From: Buddleja alternifolia
Taxonomy: Eukaryota; Streptophyta; Magnoliopsida; Lamiales; Scrophulariaceae
DNA: 64,000 bases
Reading direction: 5' to 3'
NCBI GenBank assembly: GCA_019426215.1
Contig: WHWC01000119.1
Location: 26,320-90,319, forward strand
The translations under genes were made by a program, and so were the position numbers. Below are positions 10,790 to 20,955 of this stretch, piece after piece (within the stretch, counting starts at the first letter, position 1; each line of letters opens with the position of its first letter). Under the pieces are notes generated by a model that worked only from the letters and a program-made list of their open reading frames with translations, had not been told where the DNA came from and made no database searches.

Positions 10790-11313
10790 ATAGCTGGGAG
10801 GCTGCTTCATGTAAATAGTTTTAGACATATGACTATTAAGAAAGGCATTTTTGACATCCAAATGATGGAGAGGCCAGGAGCGAGAGAGACCAAGAGAAAG
10901 AATAGTGCGAATGGTGGCCGGTTTAACAACCTGGCTAAAAGTGTCCTTGTAGTCAATGCCAGGCTGTTGAGTGAAGCCCTGAGCAACGAGATGAGCTTTG
11001 TATCATTCAAGAGAGCCATCAGAATGAAACTTGTAGCAAAAGATCCATTCGGACCCGATAATATTGGAATGGGAAGGGCAAGGAACAAGGTCCCAAGTCC
11101 CATTGGAGTGGAGGGCAGAAAGTTTGGCATCCATAGCAGCTTTCCAGTTAGGATCACGAAGAGCTTGAGTGTGGTAGTGGCCTGCATGGAGTGGACCGAA
11201 GGAGAGGGGCCTGTTTGGGCGCCAGGTGTTGCTGGAAATTGTTGTGGGCTGGAGGCAGAGACGGCCCAGTCAGGAGAGCGGCCAAGGAGGCCTGGCGAAT
11301 TTAAGGCGACAGG
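10790..11313 (-). pseudogene. Second, misplaced copy of the copia RT start in element A
   Basis: This stretch repeats 9110-9580 with about 85% visual identity (both contain gctgcttcatgtaaa, atggagaggccaggagcgagag and tcacgaagagcttgagtgt). It encodes the same RT segment but lies upstream of the GAG-pre-integrase motif, where gag should be. A rearrangement between two copies of the family would explain it. Confidence 0.7.
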
Positions 11314-12087
11314 TGTTAGATAATATAATATCTTTCCATATCTTTGTAATATTTATGTTAATTTAAGTTTCCTAATGTTTCCTTGTATTTATCTTTTCTT
11401 TGTTTATAATTAGGGTTTCTTGTTTACCAAGTACATGTCTCTCTATAAATATGTTACTCAGTAATACAAGTTCTCTACGGGGTTTTCTCTAATCTAACAT
11501 GGTATCAGAGCCATGGCTTCGAGCTATGGTCTCTCAATCTCAATCTCTCGCATCCGCCGCCATCCTCAAGTCGTTCTCCTCGTCTGGCACCCCTTATCTA
11601 GTTTAGGTTTTCTTTATCTAATTTTTTTTCTTTTTTTCTCCTATGACCGTTGCCGCCGCCGTTCACCCTTGGAAAACGAGGACTTGGAACCGCCGTCATA
11701 TTATTTTATGCCTCCATCTTCTCTCTTTAGCCGCAGGCCGCTGCTCTTAGCCGCAGGCCGCTGCTCTTAGCCGCCGCGACCTTTAGTTTTATTAGTTGTT
11801 GCCGCTCACCCTTGGAAAACGAGAACTTGCAGCCACCACCGCTGCCTCTTAAGGCCGCTACCACCTTTTATCTTTGTCGGTCTTCTTCTCAAATTCTTTA
11901 TGACAGGATTTCTTTGGTCTAGTCTCAACATTGAAGAATATCACGTTTTGACTACAGGGGAGTGTTAAATAATATAATATCTTTCTAATATTTATGTTAA
12001 TTTAGGTTTTCTTATGTTTTCTTGTATTTATCTTTTCCTTGTTTATAATTAGGGTTTTTTGTTTACCAAGTACATGTATCTCTATAA
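11314..12087 (+). mobile_element. Short LTR element (TRIM-like or deleted copia), right LTR truncated
   Basis: The left LTR is 11314-11499 (186 bp, tgttagata...aatctaaca). It is followed at once by tggtatcagagccatgg, a textbook initiator-Met tRNA primer site. The right LTR starts at 11963 (tgttaaataatataatatc) after a purine-rich actacaggggag and breaks off at 12087, about 60 bp short. The 460-bp interior has no retroelement protein; it is rich in 'ccgcaggccgctgctcttag', repeated twice near 11735-11770. I could not verify a target duplication because the right end is missing. Confidence 0.7.
11500..11512 (+). promoter_or_regulatory. Primer binding site (tggtatcagagcc)
   Basis: Complementary to the 3' end of plant initiator-Met tRNA as in most Ty1/copia elements; it touches the LTR end at 11499. 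Confidence 0.85.
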
Positions 12088-12296
12088 GATTTAACCACAG
12101 AAAAAGGCGCAAGATTTTGTGTTGTAGTAGAATCGAACTATTGTTGGAGGCTTGTATAGTGATGAACGGTGCGTTGAGGAGAGCAACGACTTACAGAGGG
12201 AAGAACAGAAAAGACGCCGACGAGAGGTGGCCGAGAAGGGGGTTCCTTGGTAGGCGTGTAGAAGGCCTAGGAAAGATAATTTTAGGCTAATACCAT
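12088..12296 (-). other. Leader remnant of copia element A
   Basis: Sequence between the 5' LTR of copia A and the inserted short LTR element. The gag that should follow is missing or not recognisable. No long open frame on either strand carries a known motif. Confidence 0.5.
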
Positions 12297-12430
12297 ATTA
12301 AGGTATGATTCTCCTTGGGTATTGTATTAAACATCAAATGGTTTATATAAAGTTACAAGATAATAAAGCATGAAAAAAGAAATAAATAAATAAGGTAAAT
12401 AAACAACCTAAGGTAATATAAACTCTCACA
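12297..12430 (-). repeat. 5' LTR of copia element A
   Basis: This segment of about 134 bp matches the split left copy: shared phrases include attaaacatcaaa, gttacaagataataaagcat and ggtaaataaacaacct. It ends at ...ctctcaca, directly followed by the target duplication caatt. Confidence 0.85.
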
Positions 12431-12435
12431 CAATT

Positions 12436-12562
12436 ATCATGTGACATCAAAAAGACGGATTGGTGGAAAAATTGTCCCAAATAACTTTTTGGTCTTCCAC
12501 AACATGCGTATTTCCATATTCCTTCTCTTGTGCCCTAATTTTTCCAACTTCTTTATGGGTTA
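12436..12562. other. Short host spacer between the two TE nests
   Basis: 127 bp of AT-rich sequence with no feature. It separates the CAATT duplication of copia A from the TATTC duplication of gypsy element 2. Confidence 0.6.
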
Positions 12563-12567
12563 TATTC

Positions 12568-13042
12568 TGATGATCGTAAAAAATGTCAGAGTATGAATGT
12601 CACGTGATCGACCATGTGGGGTGAAGGAATTGCTCCAACACACAACAAACTAGGTGGGGGTTGGTGGATTTATAGACTGCACTCGACTATGGCGAGCTGC
12701 CTACGTACCCGAATTGCTAGGATCAAGGGTATTCGTAGTTCGATGATGGGGTTACTCTCTATTGCCAGTGTATTTTTTACTGGGGAGAATAGATAATGAG
12801 ATACCTCCATCTCCTTTGGAGTATTAATAAGGAGCTGGTTATGAGCTATCTGCTCTTGGGCCCTATCTTGTCATAAGTCTAATAGGCTTGATTAACTCTA
12901 TTATGCTTAAAGGATTGGCCCACCCTTTTTTGGGCTCGGCCAATCCTCCCACGGCAGGCTTTGACCCTTGGTGGGCACCTTGATCAGTCTCAAGGGACGG
13001 GCAAACTATTAAAATACCCCTAGACATGTTTGGCCTATAACA
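12568..13042 (-). repeat. 3' LTR of gypsy element 2
   Basis: 475 bp, inverted relative to the LTRs of gypsy element 1 and sharing long stretches with them (gtttatagactgcactcgact-type, gcctacgtacccg). It ends at tataaca, next to tatgcgccccgctcc, the complement of a purine-rich tract. Confidence 0.85.
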
Positions 13043-13274
13043 TATGCGCCCCGCTCCCGTGTTCGAAAGATGCTCGGGAGCAGAAGTAATCCCACTTAAG
13101 CAGGGCCAATTAATTTTAATTCATGATAGGTATTGGGTCATAAAGGCCTCTTACCTACTTCTTACTTAAGTGAAGGAAAGAGGTAGGTCTCACCCTCACC
13201 TCTCATTCATACTGTCACTCACTCAACTCCTCTTCTCAAGAATTTCTCTCTCTAGGAGCCTCCTTCTCTCAACC

Positions 13275-15477
13275 ATGGGCAAGACTCAAGGTGATCAAGG
13301 TAATGACAATTTTTGTAATTTCGCTTTCTCTTTTTCGTCTAAGATGTCGCGATTATATTTTCGGAGATAGCTTATTTTCCCGACCTTATCTTTGGTGGTC
13401 AAGTGTGAAACCTCCCTGCTCTCGAGAATCCATTCGTCTAGAGTATTGCGCTGTTCTTCCGGGAGAGGGCGCGTAGGCATGGCGCCTCGCGGTCACTCGG
13501 CTGCAAGGCTGGTGCCTCGTGGTCTCGCGGTCACTCGACCATGAGCGCAGAGCACCGTGCCTCGCAATCTCGATCGCGAGGCGACATGCCTCGTGGCACC
13601 AGCCGCGAGGCGTTTGAGTTTTGCGGTCTTGCCACGGGGTCTTTTTGCTATGTGGCTTTGCCGTGAGACGATTAGTTTGCCCTTGACTTGGATTTCAATA
13701 CACGCTCTATCACTTTAGATAACTTCTAGTAGAAACTTGTTACTAATAGAGCTTATTTATGTTCATAGGGCGATGAGGTCAACCTTCCCCTGGTGAGGAG
13801 GATTTGATCGCTCCTGACGGTCATGCTTTTGACTCTCATGACTCTACTATCACTCAAACCGAACTTCTAACTATTTTTGACAATGCCATGGTGGAATTCG
13901 AGTTACTCATTTCTATACCAGGCTATCGGGTCCTAGATTCTCCGGGGTGTATGTGACCCTCTACGCGGAGTATTTTTGCTCGGGGCTCACAATTCCTTAC
14001 CATGTGGTCTTTGGAGAAGTCTTAGCTTACTATAATATTTGCATAAGCCAGCTAACTCCAACTTGTTTCACTTTCTTTGAGGGTTTTGTTTCTCGGTTCG
14101 CCGAGTTAGGCATTGATGTTAGCTTGGATGCTTTTTAGGCCTTGTTCATGATTAAGATGTGTATTTTTCCCCCTCACCGACTTTTAGGTTTTTAAAGGGC
14201 AACATTAAGACCAAGAGTGATTGGAAGTTGCAATTCTTCTATTTTTCGACCACTGACTTGGGTATACCCACTCCCTTGCGATGGGCTGGGAGTGTTGCCA
14301 CTTATCATGTCACCCAAATGAAACGAAAACTTAGAGCCAAGTATAATGAAGCGGGTTTGTTTGATAGCGACTTTGACCTCAATCGGCTTTATACTACCGG
14401 TATATTCGCAGTTTTAATATCTTGCACTGATTGTTATTATGCCTCCCTTTACTCATAATTGGTGCACTTGTGTGTTTGTGTAGGTATGAGAGGATCCAGG
14501 GCCGGCAAGGCAAGCTCCACCATTCCTCCTACCCTTCACGACTCACACAGCCTCGCTGATGGGGCCGATCAACTGAAATTCTCGCAAGTTGCCCGGGGGG
14601 GCGCATCTAGGGTTGTTTTCCCCTTGGCCTCTGCCCCAGCTGTCCAGGTCCCTTGCACTCTGGATTTTGATTCCCTAATGGCGAACTTTGGTTCTAAGGG
14701 CATTCATGGTCCCAAGCGGGGCGCTTGCGCCAGTTGCCCTGGCACTGTTGTGTTGGAGGCGGGTGATGGTGCTTATATTAATGATGAATTTGCCCACTTG
14801 TCTCCCAGAATTAGTCACACTACCCTCTAGATGAGCATCTACCCACGCATTCTATGCCCCTGCTGGCTCCTACGGCGAAGCGTGCTCGCGGTCGATCCCC
14901 GGGGACCTCCAGTTCCAATGACCCGGGTACTAGTTTGTTCAGCCCAGGAGCAAACTTGGACCCCCATGTCACCTCCTTTTGGGATGTAACAAATCCCGTG
15001 ACCCCTTGGTCCATGACTAGGATGGTGATGATACACTATGATGTTACGCGTTTATCATCCCTGCCGGTCGAGCGACTTGATCAGGAGATCTCCACCAGTG
15101 CCGGTCGAGTGAGTAGTTACTTGTATTGTTATGTAGGGGCTATTTGGTTGTTTGTCTAAATTTTTCTTCCCTCTTTTTGCCAGGCTATGCAGCTGTCACA
15201 TTGCCTCTGTCTCAAGTGTGAAGAGGTGGAGAGGAAACATCAAGCGAGCCTTGAGCAGAACCATAATCTTCTATCCCAGTACTGGGGTGCTAGGAATGCA
15301 ATTGATCGCTGGGAGAAGAAGTATATGAAAGCTCAGAAGGACCTTAAGACGGAAAAGTCTTACGGTAGCCGCTTTATCAGCTCGGACACGAGGAGAAAGA
15401 CTTTGGGCAATGCCACGAGGTCGGCGGTGGAGAAGTTTCACACGAGTACCGCCTTCATTGAGGAGTGTAATCGGTGA
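13275..15477 (+). pseudogene. Antisense extra ORF of gypsy element 2 (gypsy-type 'transposase' domain, PF04195-like)
   Basis: The ORF runs opposite to gag. It starts with a 25-nt leader exon (ATG 13275, donor at 13300) preceded by a CT-rich leader. After a likely intron holding the cctcgcgg tract, coding sequence resumes near 13768. The stretch LTIPYHVVFGEVLAYYNI... (about 13985), FTFFEGFV, and SDWKLQFFYF (about 14220) follows the pattern of the plant 'putative gypsy type transposon' domain. A Ser/Pro-rich linker (14480-15110) and a charged helical C-terminus (15184-15477, CEEVERKHQASLEQNHNLL) follow. Several splice-like junctions are present (donor cga|gtgagt at 15110, acceptor tttttgccag at 15183). 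Frameshifts near 13945 and 14140 and a stop at 14828 suggest it is damaged. Function unknown. Confidence 0.6.
13480..13660. repeat. CG-rich degenerate tract (cctcgcggtcactcgg)
   Basis: Repeats of gcctcgcggtcactcgg-like and cgcgaggc phrases; counterpart of 5990-6330 in gypsy element 1. It lies inside the presumed first intron of the antisense ORF. Confidence 0.55.
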
Positions 15478-15526
15478 GCGTATAAGCTTGCTCGGGGCTT
15501 AATGACTAAGACGGTGTGTAAGTGCC

Positions 15527-15845
15527 GTAGGACTCTCCATCACAGCCGTCAGTACCCGGAGATGATTTGATCTGGATGTTTGATCATGTCCCCGACGCTA
15601 GTGATGGTGAGACCGATGTTGGGGACGGTGCGGGTATGTGAGGTCGTGGTTGCCCTCTTAGCTAGCAGACCCTTCCATGATCGTACCCTTCGTAGGACTC
15701 TCCGTCACAGCGGTACCCCGGAGATGATTTCACTTGGATGTTTGAGAATGTCCCCGACACCAGTGATGGTGAGACCGATGTTGGGGGTGGTGCAGGTATG
15801 TGAGGCTGTGGTCTCCCTCTTAGCTAGCAAACCCTTTCTTGCTCT
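15527..15845 (+). repeat. Tandem duplication, unit about 160 bp
   Basis: Two copies start with cgtaggactctcc (about 15526 and 15690), and both contain gtgatggtgagaccgatgtt and cccttagctagca-like phrases. They encode an acidic tail (SDGETDVG) after the helical C-terminus of the antisense ORF, each closed by its own stop. Confidence 0.8.
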
Positions 15846-17044
15846 TACCTTTTGGGGTTTAGTTATCTTTAGTAGACGTGCTCTTGTTTTGCCAGTGCAG
15901 ATGTATGTTGCTTTGTAGCCTCTTGAGGCATATTGCATATTTTCTATCTATTGACTCTTTAGCTATCTTTGCTATGGTAATTTTTATGGTTTTTTAATTC
16001 TCCACAATGAGTATCTTTCTCAATAATTTGTGAAAACCTAGCCGTTAGCCTCTTTTATCCCACTTGTTTAGCCTCTTCTATCCCACATGCCCCACTGCTC
16101 CTTAACATGAAAATCAATTTCAGGAGTAAGAGATCCTAGCGAGGGTTTATGATGACAGTTATAGGCTTGACTAGCCCGGATGTTCTATGTTCGAGAGTTA
16201 TGCCCCGACCTTTGTTATGATGGCAGGGGGTGAGATCTTTCCTTAGTTTTATTTGCGAGGTGATAGCTCACCTTTTGCCTTAACTGGCGTACTGGAGTGA
16301 GTGTGGTACTCATTGTTCCTTATTGGTGAAGGCTTATTTGCCTTTTTTTATGTTTATTTTATGTATAGTCTCGTTCCGAAATCTTAATGGGAGTGGGGAG
16401 ACCTACTATAGGTCCTCAGCCTTTCTCGATATTGCTGGAGGGATTATGGGGTGACCCATCCTCGAACAAGCTTTTTGTAACTCGGGGGATTCCCACGGTG
16501 TCACCCATTTTGACCTCAAATGGGGTCACGAGTATTTTTTCCAATTTTCATGCTCGAATTTGGCTAAGTGTTGGGGGTGCGATAGGCACTCAAGTAGGTG
16601 TTTGGTGCACTACCATCATTGTTAGCAACAATCGTCTAAGTTGCATGTCTAACTACTAAAATAAACTAAGTAATAGCCTCGGGTGAGATATCTCTAAGGG
16701 GCATTTATTTTAGGCGATCTATAGTCACCTAGGTGTAGTAGACTATCTGCTATCCAAGTTCGCATGCTTTCATGCCAAGGTAACATTCATCATAAAAGAA
16801 GCTAAAGGGAGGGGGGGGGGTGCTCGCCAGCTCTTCAATAAAAATATTCAATCATCAAAGATTCGGAATAAATTAAGTGGATGTCCGTGGGCATCTCAAA
16901 CAAATAATATTCTTGGGTGCTCTTGTGCACCTCAAAACTTAAAGTAAATAAAATTCCAACACTTGGCTCGCGGCCAACATGATATTGTCTCTTAGTTGAA
17001 TTAAGGGATAGAGTAGAATTTTACCTTTCAATACCTCCCAGGGC
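15846..17044 (-). other. Non-coding part of gypsy element 2
   Basis: No RT or integrase motif on the minus strand where pol should be. The text near 16250-16340 (gcgaggtgatagctcacc) and 16830-16930 resembles gypsy element 1 near 3160-3840 in the opposite direction. Confidence 0.55.
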
Positions 17045-17429
17045 TCATCCATTAGTCGGACCCTGGGAGTCACATGCCATCATATCCGGCTCGATCGCTA
17101 AGGCACTGCTTCCTAGTGGGCATCCCTGGGTTGCTTTGACCCATGCCACCGAGCGAGTCTCTTGGAGTGAGACTAAGTTGATGGCTGCTAGCTTCCCTTT
17201 GTCAGTGGGATCCTTGTCGTCATACTTCCTTTTTGGGTTCTTGTGTGCACTTGCATAGCATTCCCAGGAAATTTTGATGTCTCCTATAGCTTCTCCAATT
17301 CCAATGGCAGTAGGGAACTTGACCTTCAAGTGATAGGTTGAAACCATTACTTGGAACAGGTTCAAGCTTGACCCCCCCAAACATGACATTGTAGGTGGAG
17401 GGGGCTTTAACCACCAAAATTTTGACCAT
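17045..17429 (-). pseudogene. Gypsy protease, 3' part (continuation beyond copia B)
   Basis: Two overlapping frames carry the end of the retroviral-type protease region: KILVVKAPSTYNVMFGG (about 17430-17380), the spacing where plant gypsy proteases read 'FxVVDxPSxYNxILGRP', then ISTYHLKVKFPT and a KISWECYASA segment. A frameshift separates the first from the second. The upstream half is at 40470-40650, on the other side of copia B. Confidence 0.75.
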
Positions 17430-17434
17430 CTTAT

Positions 17435-19099
17435 TGTTAGGTATATGCCCTAAATGGCAATAAGGACAAATAGTTAGATTAGGGTATCTTATTATGTTGT
17501 ACAAACTATTAAAATGATATTAATAAAGGATTCTGTATTTTGTTCATATAAATCTTTATGGCATCTAAATAAGTATTGAACATGTAGTCCATGTGAATAA
17601 AGGTTTGACTCTTTGCCCTTTATGGAATAAAGACGTGGCATGGGAAGAGTCTTACACCTTATCACTTAAAAGGGTTCGCAAGTCAAAGAATCTTAATTGG
17701 GCATTAAAATTCGACTTGTATGACACATGCTCTGACGATGAGTGCCAGTCAAACACTATAGGGATAGTGGGAGCAAGTATCATAGATATGTCAATGGAAT
17801 TGACATATTCGAACACGGCTCGTAGTAATCCGATCACATGGGAATTTGCTCAGTGACTGTCAATGATTGGATTACTTATCGTACTAGTATGCGCGAGCCT
17901 TAGACCTGAGGGTTCATGATCAATGTGCTTGTATTATTAGATCTGTTACCAGAGTAGTTAGGCCCATATCACCTGTCGGTGGGGTCGACCTAGAAGTTCG
18001 ATATCAATGAGACATAGTAGTTGATCAGTGATTGCCAAGATGGAATTCATTGTCTCGATAGTAAACGAGTAAGTATCCTGTGCGATTATAGGCTAATGAA
18101 ATTATAAAGTCTTTGGCCAAAGCATAACAACTAACTCGTGTGGGACACTGAGGGTAGTTTAGTAATTTTATTATGCTATAATCTAATACACCGTTTCAAG
18201 TTTAGTGAGTTCGACATTTTCCATGAATCTCACTTGATTGGGATACGTCAGTAAAGGGCTTATATTCATACGACATTTATGATCAAGAGGTTCGTAAAAT
18301 GATTCGTTCATTTCGTACTCAATTGGGTTATGATGTGAGTCCACGGGACTGGCTAGGTGACACTCACATCCTTAGGTAATTCCTCCCTTTTCCAATTGAG
18401 ACGAACCTAAAGAGTCGCGCTATAAGAAATGAACGGGATGTATCTTTTTGTGTAAATCTTTTAGAAAGAATTAAATGGACTGATTGATTTAATTAGATTA
18501 AATCAATTAATTAAATTTTTCATTTAATTAGATTAAATTAAATTATTTAATTATTATATTAATTAAAAGGAATTAATTAATAGTATATATTATATTTAAA
18601 TTGGATTTAAATTAAATATATACAGATGGGCTAGAAATTAGATAAGCCAATTAAAAGCCCACCCAATACAAGGAAGCCGTAAGGGGGGTGGCCACTTAGG
18701 GTTGGAGTAGCCTCCAACTTGTTCCACAAGCTAGTTGAGTTTAAAAGGTCTCCTACACTGTAACAAACCTTAAGACAAGAGAAAAATAAAACAATACGTT
18801 TTACACAACACAAAAGGAAAGAACTCTCTCCCCTCTCTCTTCTCTAGCCGTCCACTACTGCAAAGAAAGAGGAGTTTCGGGATCTTTGGAAGGCTCGTTT
18901 CGCTTGAAGCTTTGGAGACAGGAGCCCTTGGAGGATTGCTGTTCTGTAGAATCAGTAAACGAATCAAAAAGGTATTTCAATTCGTTCTAATTTTCGCGAA
19001 ACCCATGAAAAATCATCAGATCTATTTTTGTGATCTGCCGGTTGGAATCCTCGAATCTTCCGCTGCAATTCTTTGTTTTCATGTATAGGATTCCTAACA
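17435..19099 (+). repeat. 5' LTR of copia element B
   Basis: 1665 bp; matches 38801-40464 along its whole length. It contains an AT-rich stretch with many attaaatt motifs (18480-18620), shared with the 3' copy. Confidence 0.92.
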
Positions 19100-19100
19100 G

Positions 19101-19113
19101 TGGTATCAGAGCC
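19101..19113 (+). promoter_or_regulatory. Primer binding site of copia element B (tggtatcagagcc)
   Basis: One base after the LTR end; complementary to initiator-Met tRNA. Confidence 0.9.
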
Positions 19114-19505
19114 GACTTAAATGGATCTGATGATTTTTGCGTTTAAGATTATATTGGTTTAAATTGAATTTTTAAAAATTTGATTTTATATGTTTAATAT
19201 TCGATGTTGAATCAGAAATTTTGAAAATATTCATCGCCTCGTCGCACGATTACATGTTTTTTCGCCGCCGGCAACGGCAAATCGGGGTGGCACCATCGTG
19301 TGTTCTTGAAGCACACGCGAGCACCATCACTGCTCATGTAATTAGAAAAACAAAAAAAAGAAAGGGGGAAAAAGGGGTAGGGTGGCGGCGCTGATTTGCG
19401 CTGCCACTACGGCAACGGAACTAGGGCAGCATCAGCCGCCCTAGGCTTGCTGGGCCGTGGCCCAGCACGCGTGCGCTGGGCAAGGCCCAGCTGCTTGGTT
19501 CGGCC

Positions 19506-19580
19506 CAGTATATTAATATATATTTATATATATTTTATATTTTTTTAATATTTAAATATATATATATATATATATAAATT
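19506..19580. repeat. AT microsatellite, (TA)n-rich
   Basis: Runs of ta and ttta in the untranslated leader of copia B, ending in about nine pure TA units (19556-19575). Confidence 0.9.
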
Positions 19581-20410
19581 AATAAATATCAGGGTTGACC
19601 CTAGTAGACAAATTCGACCCCGTGATTTGTCAAAACCCTTTTTTCCTAAAAATGTTTTTCTTAAAATTAAATTAGAATCCATTAAGTTAAAATTGGATTT
19701 GACTTTAATATTAAATTGGATTTAATAATATCATAAATTAAATTGGATATTTATTTATGATTTGCAACGACTAAATAAATAGGATTTATTTTAGGTTGAT
19801 TATATTTTTTCAAAATAAATAAGGAATAAGTTTGACTTATTTCCTGAATAATAAATTGGATTTATTTCCTTTTTAAAATTAAAATTAAAATTCATCTTTT
19901 CTAATCAAATTAGATTTAATCGGTTTTTGAATTTCTTTTCAATTTTAAAGTCAAAACCAACATAAACTTAAATAGTTTTCTTATATGCTTTGATGTATAT
20001 TGTGGTGGATGCTTCCATGGACTTAGGGTTTTACCGCTTTAGTATTATCTGGGTTGTATTGGGCAAATCCCCCCCAGTTTGTACTTTTAATTTTGTTAGT
20101 ATGATGTGTAGGGTGCTTTCTAAGTTGTGTATAATAAAGGTAGGACCTTTTCTAGCTTGGAGCCCGAAGATCTATTAGAAATTAGATTTATAATAGACCC
20201 CTATCCCCCTGATTGTTCTATTGGCTTGGATCAATCTAGAATGTCCATGGAAATGCATGTTGTTAGAATAACTAGGTTTTTCTATGTATGCATGATTATA
20301 ATCCATATATGCGCGTAATAAATTAATGTGCAAAGTGAGATCTTAATTTTTCAAAAATTCTCCCAAATAAAATACTAAGTAAGTAGGGGATATTGGATAT
20401 CCTGGCTCTC

Positions 20411-20772
20411 CATCAAACTTGGAAAAGATGGGATTATGAGTTATGCATGGCGTCGTCCCGACTAATGGGGGTTATGCATTAATTCACAATCCATATCTTT
20501 TCAAGTGCATTTGATGTCATCGGTCGAAGCAAATCTTATCCCATACACCATTACAGGTTGCAAGATAAGATTCAATTGTTAGATCGATAGGAGTTGATGG
20601 GGAAGTACTTAGATGGATCACCACCAATATTTCGTTACAGGATGAGGTTGAGTGATCCATGAGCCAAAGGTAGATTGAATCATCAGTAAGACTGGTTGAC
20701 ATGGCATGTCACTTCAAAAGTTCCAACGAGCCATACATCGTTACAGATTGCAACTCATTGAAATTTTTGAAG
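20411..20772 (+). ncRNA. Cassette of four stem-loops in the leader RNA of copia element B
   Basis: Four inverted repeats lie in a row, 180 nt before the gag start. SL0 (20411-20516) pairs catcaaa...acttgg-aaaagat with atcttttcaagt...tttgatg. SL1 has a perfect 9-bp stem, 20532-20540 with 20564-20572. SL2 has a perfect 9-bp stem, 20613-20621 with 20652-20660. SL3 has a 19-bp stem with one wobble and two mismatches, 20712-20730 with 20754-20772. The loops of SL1 and SL3 are both 23 nt and match at 20 positions; SL1, SL2 and SL3 all carry ttacag. A weaker fifth hairpin may follow (20786-20835). A structured packaging or translation signal is the simplest guess; function is not shown. Confidence 0.6.
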
Positions 20773-20955
20773 AACTCAATCACTCACTATGAAATCTTTC
20801 CAACGAGATTTTCGTTCATTGTAGTGGGAGTGCAATGGTTCGAAAAATTTAGTGGTAGCTAAGTAAAAAATTAAAGTCCTAATTTTTACTTGGATACAAC
20901 ATAATTATTTAATTGAATCTTGGTTGTTTTTTGCAGTTATATTATCTCTCTCAAA

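Larger units (their letters stand above)
1011..12430 (-). mobile_element. Copia element A (Ty1/copia LTR retrotransposon, interrupted)
   Basis: The element is bounded by a perfect 5-bp target duplication, caatt at 1006-1010 and 12431-12435. Its LTRs are short, about 135 bp: the right copy (12297-12430) is the 5' LTR and the left copy (1011-1108 plus 7853-7889) is the 3' LTR, split by gypsy element 1. Next to the 5' LTR, reading leftwards, is tggtattagcc, a degenerate initiator-Met tRNA primer site. Between the LTRs, on the minus strand, lie GAG-pre-integrase, integrase, reverse transcriptase and RNase H fragments in copia order. All are broken by stops and frameshifts, and there is an extra rearranged RT piece near the 5' side. 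The element is dead. Confidence 0.85.

Noticed and set aside
13170..13370. Small host gene beginning in the CT-rich stretch
   Set aside because: The ATG and splice donor belong to the antisense leader exon shared by both gypsy elements.
19506..19580. Matrix-attachment or origin-like AT tract
   Set aside because: A TA microsatellite in a retroelement leader explains it; nothing else supports an origin.
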